A stretch of DNA of 54,457 bases from Chitinophagales bacterium (GTDB lineage: Bacteria > Bacteroidota > Bacteroidia > Chitinophagales > Chitinophagaceae). This document shows positions 7,904 through 17,617 of the stretch, one piece after another. A program made the position numbers and the translations under genes. The DNA lies in NCBI GenBank assembly GCA_025353485.1, contig JANXQO010000029.1, forward strand, positions 1 through 54,457, in the 5' to 3' direction. The notes beneath the pieces are model-generated. The model saw only the letters and a program-made list of their open reading frames with translations. It ran no database searches and was not told the DNA's origin. Numbering within the stretch: the first letter of the stretch is position 1; each line of letters starts with the position of its first letter.

Positions 7904-9388
7904 TTACAATTCTTTTCGTAAACGTGCTACCGGAATATTAAGCTGCTCACGATATTTAGCAACGGTGCGTCTTGCAATATTATAGCCTTTTTCCTGCAGC
8001 AGGTCAGTCAATTTTTCATCGCTTAAAGGATGTTGCTTGCTCTCCGCTTCAATAAGATTGCTTAATATTTTTTTAACCTCTCTGGTACTTACCTCTTCAC
8101 CACTATCCATAACAAGGCTCTCGCTAAAGAAAAATTTAAGGCGGTAAGTGCCAAATTCTGTTTGTACAAATTTGCTGTTGGCAACCCTGCTTACAGTAGA
8201 TATATCAAGGCCTGTTCTTTCAGCAATATCCTTTAATATCATCGGGCGCATTTCGGTTTCATCACCGGTTAAAAAAAATTCTTTTTGGTACTCCATGATA
8301 GTTTGCATGGTGCTTATCAAAGTATGTTGCCGTTGTTTTATTGCATCAATAAACCATTTGGCAGAATCAATTTTTTGTTTGATAAAAAGTACTGCTTCTT
8401 TTTGGCGTTTATCTTTTTTTGCACCACGGTCATATTCCTTAAGCATATCTCGGTAACCCTCGCTAATGCGCAGGTCCGGCGCATTTTTTGAGTTGAGAGA
8501 AAGTTCTAATTTTCCAATAGTATTCACCACAAAAAAATCCGGTATCACATAATTCTCCATCCTGTTACTATCACCTACCTGACCACCGGGCTTTGGGTTT
8601 AATTTTATTATCTGGGTAATAACCTCTTTTATCTGCTCATCAGTTAAGTTTAAACCCCGCTGAATTTTTTCGTAATGCTTTTTCGTAAATTCTTCAAAAT
8701 ATTTATCCAATACTTTCATTGCCGTTTCAACGGATTTTCCATCACGGGATTTTCTTTCCAACTGAAGCAAAAGGCATTCTCTAAGGTCTCTGGCAGCAAC
8801 TCCGGGTGGATCGAAATGTTGGATTTTTTGTATAAGTTCTTCAATTTCTTTTTCTGATGCTTCTACATTTTGACGGAAGGCAAGATCATCAGCAATAGCA
8901 GAAAGTTCTCTTCTTAAATATCCGTCATCATCAATACTGCCAACTATCTGTTCTGCAATTTTGTGCTGGCGCTCATCCAGGTCAAGCATGCTTAACTGGC
9001 TTATCAATATCTCATAAAAAGATGTTTCAACCTTATGTGGAATTGTTTTTGTTTCTTCCTGATCTGGATAATTATCGTCACGCAATTTATAATCACCTAC
9101 ATCATCATCACCATCATTTACATACTCACTTATATCTATATTTCCATACTCATCCTCGCTTCCATCTTTATCAAAATCATCTTCGGGTGTTTCAAATTCT
9201 TCCTTTGATTCCTCAAAAGTATCTTCATGTCCATCTTCTCCCGTTTCAAGCGCCGGATTTTCTTCAAGCTCTTCTTTTATCCGTTCTTCTAAATGCGCAG
9301 TAGGAACCTGCAATAATTTCATCAGTTGTATCTGTTGAGGAGAAAGCTTTTGAAGTAGTTTTTGTTGTAAGTTTTGACTTAACGACAT
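7904..9388 (-). CDS. rpoN: RNA polymerase sigma-54 factor
   Basis: A 494-residue alternative sigma factor. Region I at the N-terminus is glutamine- and leucine-rich (LSQNLQQKLLQKLSPQQIQLMKLL). Residues 47-110 form a long acidic region II. The core-binding and helix-turn-helix regions follow, with ILKDIAERTGLDISTVSRV in the middle part. The RpoN box ARRTVAKYRE is at about 472-481. It directs transcription from -24/-12 promoters with bEBP activators; none of those is encoded in the window. The gene is divergent from the small secreted protein at 9450, with about 60 bp between them. Confidence 0.97.
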   Translation of the reverse strand: MSLSQNLQQKLLQKLSPQQIQLMKLLQVPTAHLEERIKEELEENPALETGEDGHEDTFEESKEEFETPEDDFDKDGSEDEYGNIDISEYVNDGDDDVGDYKLRDDNYPDQEETKTIPHKVETSFYEILISQLSMLDLDERQHKIAEQIVGSIDDDGYLRRELSAIADDLAFRQNVEASEKEIEELIQKIQHFDPPGVAARDLRECLLLQLERKSRDGKSVETAMKVLDKYFEEFTKKHYEKIQRGLNLTDEQIKEVITQIIKLNPKPGGQVGDSNRMENYVIPDFFVVNTIGKLELSLNSKNAPDLRISEGYRDMLKEYDRGAKKDKRQKEAVLFIKQKIDSAKWFIDAIKQRQHTLISTMQTIMEYQKEFFLTGDETEMRPMILKDIAERTGLDISTVSRVANSKFVQTEFGTYRLKFFFSESLVMDSGEEVSTREVKKILSNLIEAESKQHPLSDEKLTDLLQEKGYNIARRTVAKYREQLNIPVARLRKEL

Positions 9389-9449
9389 TTTATTTTTTAA
9401 ATCTAACCTTGATAAGAAACCGTAAATTTACATACACTAAATTAATACT

Positions 9450-9779
9450 ATGTTATTTTGGAATAAAATTTGTGGCCTTATTACAATTATTTTTTTTGCT
9501 ACTCTTTCCTGCATGGCGCAGATAAATGATACAGTAAACAATCAATTTGCAAAAACTTACAAATACCAGATCACTAAATCTTTTACATTAGATAAAATAA
9601 ATACTACAGACAGGGATTTTTTATTATCTCCACTTACTGTTATACCACAGGATTATTACACACAGCATTTTGGTATTATGTGTAAAAAAGAATTAGCAAT
9701 TGAAAAGACAACTAAAATTCCATTCCGGTTCAGGCTTGGTTCATTACAACAATGCAATTATTTAGAAGGAAAGAAATGA
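9450..9779 (+). CDS. Conserved secreted protein, unknown function
   Basis: A protein of 109 residues with a signal peptide (1-23, ending SCMAQ). The C-terminal half, with YYTQHFGIMCKKELAIEK and RFRLGSLQQCNYLEGKK, has two cysteines and looks like a conserved small domain that recurs in Bacteroidota genomes as a hypothetical protein. No function can be read from it. Its stop codon ends at 9779, and the convergent aminotransferase stop begins at 9780, so no base separates the two genes. Confidence 0.75.
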   Translation: MLFWNKICGLITIIFFATLSCMAQINDTVNNQFAKTYKYQITKSFTLDKINTTDRDFLLSPLTVIPQDYYTQHFGIMCKKELAIEKTTKIPFRFRLGSLQQCNYLEGKK

Positions 9780-10997
9780 TTATACAGCAGTTAATTTTTC
9801 ATTAAGAATTTTTTTTATCACCCCGGCAATCTTTTCTCCTTTTTCCCTTATCTGTTCCTCTGTCCATGTAAGACTTATCGCCGTGGAAATACAACGGCTC
9901 ATAATTGCATCACTTGCTATAAAAGGATTTGCAGAATATTTTTGCAATTGCTTTTGTAATTGTTCGCTTTGATTATTTAAAAAACCATTTTTTGTAAGAT
10001 GATCCCATTTGCGGATGTAATGCCAGTTATTTTCGAACCAATAAAAATTTCCTGCTAAAATATTTTGTGATCTTAATTCCGCCACAACAGCAGAAGTTAT
10101 TTCCGCATCAGGTAAAAACCAACTAAGAAATGTACAACTGTTTCCCCCTTCATCATGAATTTTTCTAAAAGTTAATTCAGGTACTGTGCTTAAAATAGAG
10201 TTAAGTATTGAATGATTTTTTCTTTGTATGGACAAAATATTATCGAGCTTTCCTATTTGTGCTAAACCAATTGCTGCATGCAATTCACTTATGCGATAAT
10301 TGTATCCAACAAACGGATGAAGGTCAGCGCCACGGTCTGCGCCTTTGTGATCATGCCCATGATCAGTATATGCGTCACATTTGGTGTAGATATCTTCATT
10401 ATTGGTTAGCACAGCACCCCCTTCGCCGCAGGTAATTGTTTTTACAAAATCAAAACTAAATGTTCCTGCATCTCCAATTGTTCCTACATATTTGCCTTTG
10501 TAAGTCGCGCCAATACTCTGGCAGGCATCTTCTAATAAAATAAGATCATGCTCTTTGCAAATATGTTTTAATGCATCAATATCTGCCATGCTGCCGCACA
10601 TGTGTACGGGCATGATGCATTTTGTTTTTGATGTTATCGCAGCCTTCACTGCAGAAGGATTCAGCGTTAATGATTCATCAATATCAACTAAAACAGGAAT
10701 TGCACCAACAGAAATTACGGCCTCAAAACTTGCAACAAAAGTAAAGGCCGGCATTATCACTTCATCTCCAAAGCCAATACCTAATGCAGCCATGGCAGTA
10801 GTTAATGCCGAAGTTCCGCTACTGGTAAGCTGTGCATATTTGCAATCAAATGTTTCAGAAATTTTTTGTTCTAACTCCTTTGCTTTCCAGTTCCCTTTGC
10901 GTTGTGCATCAAATCCATAACGCATAAGAATTCCGGTATTCATTACATCATCTATTTCTTTTCTTTCTTCTTCTCCAAAAAATTCATAGCCGGGCAT
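9780..10997 (-). CDS. DegT/DnrJ/EryC1/StrS-type PLP sugar aminotransferase, KdnA-like
   Basis: A 405-residue PLP enzyme that transfers an amino group to a keto-sugar. The PLP lysine is K186 in SFDFVKTITCGEGG, with the cofactor-binding ED pair at 156-157 and SSGTSAL at 59-65. The features VHMCGSM, HGHDHKGADRGA and FYWFENNWHY resemble, as I remember it, KdnA, which makes 8-amino-3,8-dideoxy-octulosonate for lipopolysaccharide. Its partner oxidase gene kdnB is not nearby. The open frame extends 21 codons further to 11060, but a TACCTTTA box lies between that and the Met at 10997, and the MPGYEFFGEEE beginning is the family start. I therefore place the start at 10997. Confidence 0.85.
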   Translation of the reverse strand: MPGYEFFGEEERKEIDDVMNTGILMRYGFDAQRKGNWKAKELEQKISETFDCKYAQLTSSGTSALTTAMAALGIGFGDEVIMPAFTFVASFEAVISVGAIPVLVDIDESLTLNPSAVKAAITSKTKCIMPVHMCGSMADIDALKHICKEHDLILLEDACQSIGATYKGKYVGTIGDAGTFSFDFVKTITCGEGGAVLTNNEDIYTKCDAYTDHGHDHKGADRGADLHPFVGYNYRISELHAAIGLAQIGKLDNILSIQRKNHSILNSILSTVPELTFRKIHDEGGNSCTFLSWFLPDAEITSAVVAELRSQNILAGNFYWFENNWHYIRKWDHLTKNGFLNNQSEQLQKQLQKYSANPFIASDAIMSRCISTAISLTWTEEQIREKGEKIAGVIKKILNEKLTAV

Positions 10998-11083
10998 AAA
11001 AAATAATTTAGTTTGTAAAGGTAAATTTGATTTTCTATTTATGTATCCAACACAGTGCAATTATTATAAAAGGGAAAATAGTA

Positions 11084-12655
11084 TTAATTATTAGAGGCAT
11101 TGGATGATATCTGCCACCCATCTTGTTTTCTTTCCAGATAAATATAGCGGCTTAAATTACTTTCTACATTCGTTTTAGTGAGCATGGTTATACCAATTAT
11201 TATTTTGTTTTGATCAGCGGGAACGTTTTGGAGACTATAGTTAAAATCTTTGTTTGAAGAATTAATTATTGCCAGAATATTTTTTGGATTATTTATATAC
11301 ATCATCGAAAAATCTGAGAAGCTGTAAATAATAAACCTGTTCACTTTTGATACAACGCTATCGGATTTTATACCGATTTTAAAAAAGTCTTTTACACTAC
11401 AACATAAAATGCTATCAAAAGCAATTGAAGGTCTCGATGGTTTAGTATTATCAATCCACGGCATAGGAGGAATGACTGCCGGATATTTATAATAATTATT
11501 TTGAAGGCTGTCATTCCAACCGTTGGGATTTTTTTCAAATGTTTTGCTGCTGAAATAAATACTGCCCTGCACCTGTGGATATTCCCTTAACTTTTTTATT
11601 TGATTAGGAAGTTCATTTGGATTTTTCCATGCAAGTGATTTTGTTTCTACTGACCTGTAAATTCCCTGGCCGATATATAATTGTCTGCCATAAGAATGCT
11701 TTGCCCACCAATCGATAAGCGTAGCAAAAGGGACCTTCGGTTGACTGAACTCCCAATACAACTGGGGTGCCGCATAATCTATCCATTTATTTTTTAGCCA
11801 CAATAAAATATCTGCATACAGATCATCATAATTTGTTTGCCCTGCTTTGGTGTTACTTCCTTCAGGATCTTTATCACTATTTCGCCATACACCAAATGGA
11901 CTGATGCCAAATTTGCAATATTTATTTTCCTGTTTTATCGCCTTGCTAAGTGTATGGATAATTGAATCTACATTGCTTCTTCTCCAACCTTCTTTGTTTA
12001 ATCCATTTCCATATTTGGCAAACGAAACTGAATCAGGAAATTCTTTTCCGGCAATGCGGTAGGGATAAAAATAATCATCAAAATGAATAGCATCCACATC
12101 ATATCTTCTAACCACATCTCTTACAACATTGGTTACAAAGTGTTGTACTTCTTTATTTCCGGGATCAAAAATTTTTATGGTTCCATAAGGCAAAAACCAG
12201 TCTGAGTGCAGCTTTGTAATATGTGTTTGTGATATAGAAGATTTGCCAATACTAAACTCTGCACGGTAAGGATTCATCCACGCATGAAATTCCATTCCAC
12301 GTTTATGCGTTTCGGTAATCATAAATTCCAGCGGATCATAATAGGGAACTGGTGGCTTTCCTTGTGTTCCTGTAAGCCATTCACTCCAGGGCTCGTATTG
12401 CGATGGATAAAATGCATCTGTTGCCGGACGAATCTGTGCAATAATTGCATTCATACCATTGCGCTGATGCATATCAAGCAATTTTATAAATTCTATTTTT
12501 TGGCTATCAGTGCTTAAATATTTTTCTGAAGGCCAGTCAATATTATCAACAGTGGCAACCCATACGGCACGAAATTCATACTTAGGTTGGGCATATAAGT
12601 GATAGGTAAGAAGTAGGGAGTAAGAAATAAGAAGTAAGAAATATTTTGTTTTCAT
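11084..12655 (-). CDS. Glycosyl hydrolase-like 10 (GHL10) family protein
   Basis: A secreted protein of 523 residues with a signal peptide of about 22. The mature part begins YEFRAVWVATVDNIDWPS, the hallmark of the GHL10/DUF187 TIM-barrel family. It continues with MNAIIAQIRPATDAFY, AWMNPYRAEF, DAIHFDDYFYPYR and ISPFGVWR, which line the barrel. The C-terminal 120 residues look like a beta-sandwich. Substrate unknown; the family is linked to cell-wall or exopolysaccharide cleavage. The signal-peptide codons (12605-12645) are built from the repeat AGTAAGAAATA, which gives an unusual LLLISYSLLLTYHLY core. Confidence 0.9.
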   Translation of the reverse strand: MKTKYFLLLISYSLLLTYHLYAQPKYEFRAVWVATVDNIDWPSEKYLSTDSQKIEFIKLLDMHQRNGMNAIIAQIRPATDAFYPSQYEPWSEWLTGTQGKPPVPYYDPLEFMITETHKRGMEFHAWMNPYRAEFSIGKSSISQTHITKLHSDWFLPYGTIKIFDPGNKEVQHFVTNVVRDVVRRYDVDAIHFDDYFYPYRIAGKEFPDSVSFAKYGNGLNKEGWRRSNVDSIIHTLSKAIKQENKYCKFGISPFGVWRNSDKDPEGSNTKAGQTNYDDLYADILLWLKNKWIDYAAPQLYWEFSQPKVPFATLIDWWAKHSYGRQLYIGQGIYRSVETKSLAWKNPNELPNQIKKLREYPQVQGSIYFSSKTFEKNPNGWNDSLQNNYYKYPAVIPPMPWIDNTKPSRPSIAFDSILCCSVKDFFKIGIKSDSVVSKVNRFIIYSFSDFSMMYINNPKNILAIINSSNKDFNYSLQNVPADQNKIIIGITMLTKTNVESNLSRYIYLERKQDGWQISSNASNN

Positions 12656-12794
12656 AATTGAGGTAATTGCAACAATCTTTCAAAAAATAAAGATGAGAAA
12701 CCATTTTCACGTAAGGAGCAAAGAAAATTAAGGCACAAAACATTGGTTATTGCTTGCACGTTTGCTACTTATTTTTATTTGCGAAAATAGAAAT

Positions 12795-13826
12795 TTAATC
12801 CTGCCATACAGAAACCCCCTCGCTGCAGTTAGCGCAGATATCAATATTTTTTCTGCTGGTTTTAAGATCTTTTCTAAACTGCTTGTAATTATCATTGTTC
12901 CATATCTCTTTAAATGACTGCATTTTTAAATTACCGAGCTGGTGCGTTGCATCTTTATCAAAACAACAGGGCACTACAAGCCCATCCCAGGTTATCACAT
13001 TGGCGTGTTGCAGCTTCCAGCAATGATTGGCTAATTTATTTTTAGCAATATAATTTCCTTCTTTATCTTTTTTGTAACGGCTGTATTTTTGATTTACAGG
13101 AATAAGGTTGTTGGGATCATTTTCATAATCATACACCTGCGCCGTTTTAAATCTTACTTCATCAACACCAACCTCTTTCGCTAATTTTTTTATATCCTCT
13201 ATCTGGTGCTCGTTAGGTTTTACAACAAGGAATTGGAAAAAAACGAAAGGCGTTTTACTTTTTAATTCTTTTTTCCACTTAACAATATTTTTTGCTCCCT
13301 CAATTACTTTATCAAGATTTCCTCCAACACGATATTGTTTATAAACATCCTGTGTGGTTCCATCAATAGAAATTATCAATCTATCCAAACCACTTTCAAC
13401 AGTTTTTTTTGCAACCTCGTCTGTCAGGTAATGAGCATTGGTAGATGTTGCTGTGTAAATTTTTTTATCAGCCGCATACTTTACCATCTCTAAAAAATCA
13501 CGGTTTAAAAACGGCTCTCCCTGAAAATAAAATATCAGGTACAAAATATCTTTATAAATATCATCTATGGTTTGGCGGAAGAAATCTTTTTGAAGCATTC
13601 CTGTTGGCCGTGTAAACTCTCTTAATCCACTCGGGCATTCGGGGCAGCGCAAGTTGCAGGACGTTGTGGGCTCAAACGAAATAGAGATCGGGTAACCCCA
13701 TTGTATCGGTTTATTTAAAACACGGCTTGCCTGGAAACTTGTAAAAACCTTTGTTGCATTCCACAACCTGCGCAAACTAAGTTTACTTAAAAAATTCAAA
13801 CTATCATTCAGGTTAACCTGCGGCAT
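12795..13826 (-). CDS. Radical SAM/SPASM domain protein
   Basis: A 343-residue cytoplasmic enzyme. The radical SAM cluster motif is CNLRCPEC (C57, C61, C64), preceded by SISFEPTTS. A SPASM-type C-terminal region carries CWKL, VPCCFDKD and CANC, enough cysteines for an auxiliary iron-sulfur cluster. The family includes peptide-maturing enzymes and heme- or mannose-related radical enzymes. No precursor peptide gene is visible within 500 bp, so the substrate is unknown. Confidence 0.9.
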   Translation of the reverse strand: MPQVNLNDSLNFLSKLSLRRLWNATKVFTSFQASRVLNKPIQWGYPISISFEPTTSCNLRCPECPSGLREFTRPTGMLQKDFFRQTIDDIYKDILYLIFYFQGEPFLNRDFLEMVKYAADKKIYTATSTNAHYLTDEVAKKTVESGLDRLIISIDGTTQDVYKQYRVGGNLDKVIEGAKNIVKWKKELKSKTPFVFFQFLVVKPNEHQIEDIKKLAKEVGVDEVRFKTAQVYDYENDPNNLIPVNQKYSRYKKDKEGNYIAKNKLANHCWKLQHANVITWDGLVVPCCFDKDATHQLGNLKMQSFKEIWNNDNYKQFRKDLKTSRKNIDICANCSEGVSVWQD

Positions 13827-13880
13827 AGTGTAAAGTTACTTGCAAAACAGGAAATGAAAATACCCACTTTAAAAACCTTG

Positions 13881-14681
13881 CTAATTTGTAATGGAAGTAT
13901 TTAATTTATTTACATTATCAGATACAGGAACTTCTCTTACCTCTGAAGTAAATACCAGATTTTTTTTAGTGAACTTATCATAATTGGCAAAAATTATATT
14001 AAGCGCAATAAAATCCATCACGTAATTTCTTGTTTCCTTAGGCAGGTACTTTTTTATATCCCAAAAACCTGCATCCATTATACCTGATCTTCTTATTGCC
14101 TGTTTTATTTTCCCCATTCCGCAATTATAGGATGCCACCATTAACAGAAGATTATTGCTTAATATTTTGGAATGAGCAAGCAAATATTTGGATGCAGCCG
14201 TTGTAGATTTTACAAGATTTTTTCTTTCATCTTTTTTAGCTGTGTTTATCTTTAATCCATATTCTTTTGCTGACTCATTCATCATTTGCCAATAACCAAC
14301 AGCTCCCGCCCTGGAAACTGCATTACCATTAAAACCAGATTCAAGCGCAACTAATACTTTTAACTCCTGCGGAAGATTATATTTTTTTAATATTGGAATA
14401 ACCCTGGGAAAATAATTTTCCCCCTTATCATACATCTCCACCAGGTAATTTCTCTTTTTATTACTGAACTTTTGGACATACTCAATATACTCTAGTTTAT
14501 CCGCTTCAAACGATTCAGGATAAATAATATTGGCAACTTTTGTAATGGTAACTGTAACCGGTGTGCTGATATTATTATTGGCAAGCAGAATAGTTGTGTC
14601 ACCTGAGCCCGCAAAACCATCGATGCTTATTGTAGTTATTAGAAAGAAACCACACAATATTTTTACTAATATGTTGTTCAT
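13881..14681 (-). CDS. Lytic transglycosylase (SLT domain)
   Basis: A 266-residue secreted enzyme with a signal peptide (1-24). The SLT domain is recognisable from LKVLVALESGFNGNAVS, with catalytic Glu114, followed by RAGAVGYWQMM and MVASYNCGMGKIKQAI. It cleaves the glycan strands of peptidoglycan with formation of anhydro-muramic ends. No LysM repeats are present, so it is shorter than MltD. It is divergent from the M1 peptidase gene at 14872. Confidence 0.93.
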   Translation of the reverse strand: MNNILVKILCGFFLITTISIDGFAGSGDTTILLANNNISTPVTVTITKVANIIYPESFEADKLEYIEYVQKFSNKKRNYLVEMYDKGENYFPRVIPILKKYNLPQELKVLVALESGFNGNAVSRAGAVGYWQMMNESAKEYGLKINTAKKDERKNLVKSTTAASKYLLAHSKILSNNLLLMVASYNCGMGKIKQAIRRSGIMDAGFWDIKKYLPKETRNYVMDFIALNIIFANYDKFTKKNLVFTSEVREVPVSDNVNKLNTSITN

Positions 14682-14871
14682 GATTTAGCTTATTAATTAA
14701 AAATTAAAGGAAATGCCGGATTACATAACAATGCTGGAAAATAGGCACCTGATATTGTTATTTAATAAATTAATAACCGGTTTTTATATTCATATCTAAC
14801 AGGCCGCAAAGGTAACCCCGGATGTTTTTTTGGCGGTCACATTTGCGTTAAAAGGCAGTTAAACAACCACT

Positions 14872-16809
14872 ATGAAAGTGTTTTTATTCACTTGTTTGTT
14901 AATGTTTTCAAAAGCTTTTGGGCAATCTGGTCAAAATAATCTTTCAAAATTAAATGAGATTGTTTTAGCCGAGAAGCTAAGTCATGAAAGAATAATGACT
15001 ATCAATAATGCATCCGGAGCCTCAAATAATTTTGATGTAAAATATTATCGTTGTGAATGGGAGTCAGACCCTGCAGTAAGATTCATAAAAGGAAAGGTGA
15101 CTGTATATTTTACGCTAACATCTGCAGCTAATTCTATATCGTTAGATCTGATGTCTGCTCTTACAACTGATAGTGTGAAACAAAGAAATATTCTTTTAAA
15201 TTATCAGCATGCAAATAATGTTTTACAAATAAATTTCAGCAGTGCTCTTTTTGCCGGAAGTTTAGATTCTGTAAGTATTTTTTATAATGGCATTCCGGCA
15301 ACTACCGGTTTTGGATCTTTTATACAAACAACGCATGCTGGAGTTCCTGTAATCTGGACACTTAGTGAACCGTATGGCAGCAGGGATTGGTGGCCCTGTA
15401 AAAATGGATTAGATGATAAGGCAGATTCGATTGATGTTTTTATAACACATCCGGCACAATATAAAGCTGCCTCTAATGGATTGTTACAAAGCGAAACTTC
15501 TTCCGGTTTAAACACTATTACCCATTGGAAACATCGTTATCCTGTTGCAAGTTATTTGATCTGCTTTGCCGTTACCAATTATTCAGTATTTAATAATAGT
15601 GTGCAGTTGGGAAATGTAAATCTGCCGATGCAAACATTTTGTTATCCTGAAAACCTTGCGCTCTTTCAAACCAATACGCCACTTGTTTTAAATACAATGC
15701 AGTTTTATAATACCACATTTGGAGAGTATCCTTTTATTAAAGAAAAATATGGCCATGTTCAGTTTGGATGGGGAGGAGGAATGGAGCACCAGACATCAAC
15801 ATTTATCGTAAAGCCGGACGAAGGTTTAATGGCGCATGAACTGGCACATCAATGGTTTGGTGATAAAATAACCTGCGCAAGCTGGCAGGATATATGGCTG
15901 AATGAAGGATTTGCAACCCATCTTTCCAGCATGTACATGGAACAAAAATATCCTGCTACTGTATTCAATAATCGCAAAGCGGAAATAGCAAACATTACTT
16001 CGGTAGTTGGCGGTTCTGTTTGGGTAGATGATACAACTAATGTTAGCAGGATATTCAGTGGAAGGCTTTCATATCTTAAAGGATCTCACCTTTTGTACAT
16101 GCTGCGTTGGATAGTAGGTGATTCTATTTTTTTAAAAGGGTTACGCCAATATCAAAAAGATGCAAAGGTGATTTATGGATATGCAAAAACGGATGACCTT
16201 AAAAGAAATTTAGAGCAGGTAAGCGGGAAAGATCTTACTTATTTTTTTAAAGAATGGTTTTACGGACAGGGCTATCCGGGTTATAATGTACAATGGTCGC
16301 AGGTTGGCAGCAACTTTGTAAAAATAAAAATGGAGCAGACAACTTCACATTCATCAGTACCTTTTTTTGAATTGCCTGTTGCCTTAAAATTTAAGAATGA
16401 CACACAGGAAAAAACGATTGTAGTTGATAACAAAACAAATGGCGAAATATTTTATAAGAATATCGGCTTTGTTGCAGATACAGTTTTTGTTGATCCGGAT
16501 TATTGGCTGATAACAAAAAATAATACCACCCAAAAAGTAATTGATAACGCAGGCCCTCAAAATATAATTCAGGTGTTCCCTAATCCCGTTCAGGAAAAGC
16601 TTTTTGTTTATCTTAAAAACTATTCATTTCTGTTTGCAAATATTTACCTCTGCAACAGTGCCGGGCAAATTCTCTATAAAAAACTTTTATCCGTTAATGG
16701 TTCAGAATTTATTGAAATTCCCTTTGAACATTTACCGAAAGGAATATATTTTATTAAAGCAGGCTCAGGTAAGGATGTTATTTTTGTAAAGAAAATAGTG
16801 AAGTTATAA
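14872..16809 (+). CDS. Secreted M1-family metallopeptidase with T9SS sorting domain
   Basis: A 645-residue protein with a signal peptide (1-17, ending AFGQ). The zinc site is HELAH (H322, E323, H326) with E345 in NEGF, preceded by the GGGMEHQT exopeptidase motif near 300. The final 80 residues (from about 563, VFPNPVQEKLFVYL to KGIYFIKAGSG and a lysine-rich end) are a type A gliding/type IX secretion sorting domain, so the enzyme is exported to the cell surface or medium. The role is aminopeptidase activity on external peptides. A GH25 lysozyme gene follows 20 bp later on the same strand. Confidence 0.94.
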   Translation: MKVFLFTCLLMFSKAFGQSGQNNLSKLNEIVLAEKLSHERIMTINNASGASNNFDVKYYRCEWESDPAVRFIKGKVTVYFTLTSAANSISLDLMSALTTDSVKQRNILLNYQHANNVLQINFSSALFAGSLDSVSIFYNGIPATTGFGSFIQTTHAGVPVIWTLSEPYGSRDWWPCKNGLDDKADSIDVFITHPAQYKAASNGLLQSETSSGLNTITHWKHRYPVASYLICFAVTNYSVFNNSVQLGNVNLPMQTFCYPENLALFQTNTPLVLNTMQFYNTTFGEYPFIKEKYGHVQFGWGGGMEHQTSTFIVKPDEGLMAHELAHQWFGDKITCASWQDIWLNEGFATHLSSMYMEQKYPATVFNNRKAEIANITSVVGGSVWVDDTTNVSRIFSGRLSYLKGSHLLYMLRWIVGDSIFLKGLRQYQKDAKVIYGYAKTDDLKRNLEQVSGKDLTYFFKEWFYGQGYPGYNVQWSQVGSNFVKIKMEQTTSHSSVPFFELPVALKFKNDTQEKTIVVDNKTNGEIFYKNIGFVADTVFVDPDYWLITKNNTTQKVIDNAGPQNIIQVFPNPVQEKLFVYLKNYSFLFANIYLCNSAGQILYKKLLSVNGSEFIEIPFEHLPKGIYFIKAGSGKDVIFVKKIVKL

Positions 16810-16829
16810 TCCTTCGCAATCCTGTTCCG

Positions 16830-17594
16830 TTGGCAAGAAAAAAGAAATCCCTTTTAAAAACAGCATTCAAAGTATTCCTGGCAATTATTGTTATTGCTAA
16901 CGTGGTGTATTATGTTACCTGGTTATTTACAAAGCTACCACATGTAAGATACCCTGCTTTTGGTATTGAGATACCTCCTAATTATTCAATGCACGGTATT
17001 GATGTAAGCCGCTACCAGCAAAACATTAACTGGGCTGATGTAAAAAACATGCAGGTTGTAAATATTAAAATTGGTTTTGCCTTTATTAAAGCAACTGAAG
17101 GAGTTGATAAAGTTGATGCACAATTCCAAAGAAACTGGCTGCATGCAGAAGAAGAAAATATTCCTAAAGGTGCTTATCATTATTTTGTTGCCAACAAAAG
17201 CGGTAAAGCACAGGCAAATAATTTTATTGAAATCGTAAAACTGAAACAAGGTGACCTTCCTCCTGTGCTGGATGTTGAAGAAGTCAACAACTCCACAATA
17301 CCTGATACACAACAAAAGATAAAAGATTGGTTAGAAAAAGTAGAAGACCAATATAAAGTGAAGCCAATCATCTACACCAACATTTTTTTTTATAATAAAT
17401 ATTTAAAGGAAGTATTTGATGACTACCCTTTTTGGATAGCACATTATTTACAACCCGGCAAACCAGGCATTGACAGGGGATGGACCTTTTGGCAACACAG
17501 TGAGAGCGGCCATGTTAATGGTATAAAAACAACTGTGGATTTTAATGTATTTTCAGGAGATAGCGCAGAATTTAAAAACCTTTTGATCAGGTAG
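16830..17594 (+). CDS. GH25 family lysozyme, membrane anchored
   Basis: A 254-residue protein with a lysine-rich start and one membrane helix at about 11-33, then a GH25 barrel. The hallmarks are MHGIDVSRYQ (D58), FAFIKATEG, GAYHYF and LPPVLDVEE (D148, E150 as the catalytic pair), ending in TTVDFNVFSG. It hydrolyses muramic bonds in peptidoglycan. The start is TTG, 20 bp after the M1 peptidase stop, so the two may be one transcript. The uncleaved anchor suggests periplasmic remodelling rather than release. Confidence 0.92.
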   Translation: MARKKKSLLKTAFKVFLAIIVIANVVYYVTWLFTKLPHVRYPAFGIEIPPNYSMHGIDVSRYQQNINWADVKNMQVVNIKIGFAFIKATEGVDKVDAQFQRNWLHAEEENIPKGAYHYFVANKSGKAQANNFIEIVKLKQGDLPPVLDVEEVNNSTIPDTQQKIKDWLEKVEDQYKVKPIIYTNIFFYNKYLKEVFDDYPFWIAHYLQPGKPGIDRGWTFWQHSESGHVNGIKTTVDFNVFSGDSAEFKNLLIR

Positions 17595-17617
17595 AGGATA
17601 GAAAATAATTTTTTATA

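Noticed and set aside
9022-9303. Plus-strand frame with long histidine runs
   Set aside because: It is antisense to the acidic Asp/Glu region of rpoN; the His runs are the complement of GAT/GAC codons.
10998-11060. 21-codon N-terminal extension of the aminotransferase
   Set aside because: A TACCTTTA promoter-like box lies inside it and the family begins MPGYEFF.
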